Source of the DNA: Liolophura sinensis | Taxonomy: Eukaryota; Mollusca; Polyplacophora; Chitonida; Chitonidae | Direction of reading: 5' to 3' | Length of the DNA stretch: 64,000 bases | Assembly: GCF_032854445.1 (NCBI RefSeq) | Contig: NC_088295.1 | Coordinates: forward strand, 71,268,028 to 71,332,027 | Shown: positions 60,411 to 64,000 of the stretch, piece after piece | Layout: every line of letters begins with the position of its first letter | Numbering within the stretch: position 1 is the stretch's first letter | Made by a program: the position numbers and the translations under genes | The notes under the pieces: model-generated | Database searches by the model: none | The model's input: the letters and a program-made list of their open reading frames with translations, nothing else | What the model was told of the DNA's origin: nothing

Positions 60411-63400
60411 GAAACTAAATTTCCTTCTTCTGTTTAGCTACTATTTTTATGTCTACATATATTTAGTTGATGAACTCTGTCTAACTTGCTGATAGGCTGT
60501 ATTTTAGCTTCTGGTCTCTTAGAAGTGTCTGACCTCGGTGCTATAATGAAATGGCTGGAGGCTATCGAGGTATAGTTATCGAAATGACTACTGAAAGTCA
60601 TCTACCCTGGAAGCAGGATCAAAGTCTTTGGCCATCTGGCATATACCAGTCCGTCAGTGGTATCCGGGGACAGCAAGCGGAGACACCGTTCTGAGAAAAG
60701 AACAGACTAGTCTTATCAGGGAAAGTAGATCACATCTGATCAATGCAGTATGAATTTCATTTCCATGGCTGAACAAACAGTTATAGGTTACAAAGATTAA
60801 TTGGAGGATTTTCAATGCACCATCAACAATTGATTGTCTTTATTTAACTACCATTTGTATTTTTCTTTCAAACGGAGGCAGCTTTTGTCATTCAGTTTTT
60901 CTTGTTCTTGCAATTAGTTGTTCCGTCTACTAGCAGGGTTTCAATGATGACTTGTTTGCATGAATTTGCGTTTTTGCATTTCTGAGCTTAATGGAAGCTA
61001 TGCAGCAATTATATAAGATATAATACACACATTACAGACAAATCCAGTTCCTTGGCGTATGTCTTCCAGGTGGCTACAAGCCAATGCCATGTCATTTCTG
61101 AGGCGTTAAGGGTTTGTCGAGAGCCCATTGTCAAGATGATTTATTTCCTTCTCTTCCACGCAGGACGAATCTGACAACACGAGTCGTTTGTTTGGGAATA
61201 TCGCTTTGTAACCTCAATTTTCTGGCTGAAACGTGAGCAGAAATCTTAATCTGTGAGTTCGACAGCTTTTCTTATATTCATTTTTCCCTTAGGAGCGATG
61301 AAAGAACCATCTCCGGGACACATTTTCGGCATCTCCTTTTTCATTAATAGATGATTGAAGCGGACAAGGTAGAGGGCACATCTCACTTACTTTGGTTAGA
61401 ACATTGTTGAAGACGTTATCTATCAAGAACAAGTGATAAGAAAAGATTATTAAATAAAGCAAATGCACGATCAAAGGCTCTTCGACAAGGCATGTGATAT
61501 AGATACAATACAAATGTAACCGGAAAACGTCTGCTAATAATACAAACCTTTTATTCTGTTTTATTGGAATCCATCGAAAACAAATGAAAATAAGGACAAC
61601 GATAGCTTTACCATCTCTAGAACATGCAATAACGCGTTTATACTTTATACGTCTTTGAAAGACATCGTGGCCTGGTATAAATAGGTATACTTCACCTCTG
61701 CGTTTCTTAACTGGAACTTTAAGTGAAAGCAACAGTTAATGGACCAAACCACTGGAAGGCGAACTTTGACTGTGACATGTTGTCAAATGTTGATTGATAC
61801 AGGCCATGTAGCAGTAGAAAACAGGAAAAAAAGACGGAGCGCTATGGATGCCTTCGGAAAACCAGTCAGGTCACTTTAGCAGAAACTTTATACAAAGAAT
61901 CGTAAATCCATGCGCATAAACGCATTCCGCTGCCTGATTTGCAACACTTTTCTGTGAAAATTCATGATGGCTTTTCGCTGAGGAATACATGATCACCACT
62001 GAAATCGTATGTTATGCATGCAGTTCTTGACGACAGACATTGGACCGGTTGTTGGAATAACAATTTCTATTGGCATAATAACAGTAGCACAAAATCAATC
62101 TCACAGTCTCAGCTTAGCTTGACTGCATCAATTTCTGGTTTATTAACCCGAACGAAAGATGCCAAAATGTATTACAACAGAAAGGATCCATTAACTTCCA
62201 AGTCACTATGCTGACTTCTCAAAGACTATTCACTCACCACAACAAAACATAAGTAATTTATTTTTGGATTTTGAATGGTAATATATGGTAATATATGCAT
62301 GGTACTAATAATTACTGTTAACCATGGGGAGAGTCTCTACATTTGTGTGTTAGCATATATTCAGTTGCTTCCACATTATCGTGAGTATTCACATTGATTG
62401 ACTTGTCTACAAGTTCTGCCGGATAATGGATATGTACACATAGTGTTGGTGAGATGTGGAAAAAGTCATCCTGCACCTGACACTTCAGCCTTTCCGGTCT
62501 TCTGGGTACCCTTGCCCTATCCCTGGTTATCAAGCTTCCATTTGCTTGTCCACAAATACAAAAGAGAACTGTCCGCAGGACCGGACTACCTCTCTTAATT
62601 TAAGTTAGGCAATTAAAACTTTGACCAGAGGAACATATATATCGTCATTGTCCACTGCAATAGATGTAAAGTGCTGGTTTCTGCCGCCTTCAAAATTAAT
62701 AACACCTCTGTTCTCAAAATGATTTTTTATAAAAGCATTTTATACATGGCAATTAGGCCGTCGCTGACCGCACCATCTCATAGGTTCTTTCACTGGCCGA
62801 TAAGACCACGTTTTTATATTCAGCTTCTTTTGGCTTTTCATCTATGTTTGCCAGCTATATGCTTCGGTGCTCAGTATGCGCTTCCCTCCATCATTAAGGC
62901 TCGTCACCGTCGATTAAGTCAGATTTTCTCTTGTTAACACTCATTCACTAATGAAACAAACCAATATATAAATTTACATACAGCATGCATCAGTTAAAAG
63001 TAGATAGTTGCGCAATTTCCTTACAGATGTTTGTAATCGCGCAATAAAAAGAAGCATGAATAACGATGAGAAATTGGCTAAGTGCGCTGGGTGGCTAAAA
63101 GTCGAGTTAAAAACGGTAAGTTAAGTATGAAAGGGCAAGTCTGGTACTCTGCTTCTCTGACAATAAGCGGCTCAAGCAGAGTGGGAAAGTAGTCTAGACA
63201 GGGCACGGGTTAATCTCCTCCGAGTTCCACCTCTCATCCTCCATCAGGATCTGATCCTGCCAGTAACAAGCACCAAATGCCATGTTCTTGATACGCTAAG
63301 TGATGCTTTTGTGCCAGCGAGTTGAATGCCCGCAATTGTGAGCAATGAGATGGCCTATTTGCACACACTACCAGTGTTATACTGGAAATATGTATTCTCA

Positions 63401-63599
63401 TTCTAGAAAGTAAAACTTTAAAACATGTCACTAAAATGAAGAGGCTTAAATCAATGAGCTTTTGCAGAAGCGATTATCTAGCTTACAGTTATACGCCGTC
63501 TAACGGTTACCACAACGACCATTTAGTATTGCGCCATGTTCTAGGTATACGCAGAGTATAAAAGACGCACTGAATTGGCTATTTATCATCCATATTCAT
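60411..63599. other. No gene recognised
   Basis: The longest frame is 147 codons on the minus strand (61289-61732), with a hydrophobic middle and no recognisable domain; the lack of motifs and AT-rich codons make it doubtful. Other frames (62014-62214, 62318-62533, 62671-62937) are equally unsupported. Confidence 0.35.
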
Positions 63600-63770
63600 C
63601 TGTCAGAAACCTGCAGATGGTTGTGGGATTTGTCCTGATTCCTTGCTCTAATCTGTAAGTGCTGAGCCCCAAAGAAGGTTGCAGCAAGTACCACTTCTAA
63701 AGTCTTTGGTATGACCCAATCCGGGTATTTCGAGGCGGACACTGTAACCATTAGGCCACCGAAACGGCCA
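63600..63770 (-). mobile_element. Nin-DC-like SINE, 5' half (minus strand)
   Basis: On the minus strand: head 'ggccgtttcggtggcctaat' and 'ggttacagtgtccgcctcga', then 'gggtcataccaaagacttta', 'gaagtggtacttgctgcaac' and 'ggggctcagcacttacagat', the start of the same central domain as in the 29813-30154 copy ('cttccttgcttggcgttaag'). The copy fades before the 3' tail. The box B region is decayed. Confidence 0.7.
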
Positions 63771-64000
63771 GAAGAGTAGTGTAGCCCGTTATCATGTGAT
63801 TCGCTGTAGCCATTTCGACGCCTATACGGACAACGAGTAACTTGATCTACATTTAAACCCTCACCACCCTTAGAACTTCCTTCCTACCAATCTCCAACGC
63901 TGACCCTCCATTGTGGACCAATGTTGATCAGCGCTGCCTCTCTCCAGTTCTCCAGATCTTCCCAAATAGAAACAAATTTTGTCAACACTGGCGTTTTTTT

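Noticed and set aside
61289-61732. 147-codon minus-strand frame, the longest in the window
   Set aside because: No recognisable motif, no splice or start context and no paralogue. Not enough to call a gene.

Overview
This looks like about 64 kb of AT-rich nuclear DNA from a marine mollusc. The sequence shows no operons, no long open frames and no recognisable complete gene. It does show tRNA-headed SINEs of a type I know from gastropod and bivalve genomes, with 3' ends related to 'gtgaaatattcttgagta' and 'cggcgtaaaac' plus (AAAT)n or CACTCACT tails, together with minisatellites and microsatellites. The assignment to Mollusca rests on recalled repeat consensus sequences, not on a search. I do not assign a genus.

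Layout. (1) About 1-21250 is a tandem array (array U) of four diverged units in the same orientation. The ancestral unit was about 8 kb, and each later copy has lost different internal blocks. (2) About 21250-22050 is unique AT-rich DNA. It is followed by a GC/CpG-rich island at about 22330-22620 that could be the end of a decayed LTR element, because an LTR-like 'CA' end is followed at once by TGGCGACC. (3) About 22620-25970 is mostly featureless, with a minus-strand SINE (25095-25334) and a minisatellite of about 110 bp unit (25425-25960). (4) About 26090-43930 is a second tandem array (array V) of three to four units of about 5 kb plus a fragment. Two of its units carry a block of about 400 bp that is nearly identical between them while the flanks have diverged strongly. 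Three units also carry splice-site-flanked remnants of one or two short exons, possibly from a SUEL/galactose-lectin-like domain. (5) About 43930-64000 is mostly unique intergenic or intronic DNA, with a 22-bp minisatellite, a 42-bp minisatellite, a (TA)n tract, a probable LINE 3' end and scattered SINE pieces.

How the parts relate. No pathway or working gene can be reconstructed. The main signal is duplication history: two neighbouring arrays of duplicated, mostly non-coding sequence that share a short interspersed element of about 70-90 bp. Exon remnants in array V suggest that it arose from tandem gene duplication followed by decay. The one block that resisted divergence (33900-34305 and 39205-39610) is the best candidate for something functional or recently converted.

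Most short open frames here are what is expected by chance in AT-rich DNA and are not annotated as genes. All unit boundaries and similarity statements come from reading by eye and are approximate.
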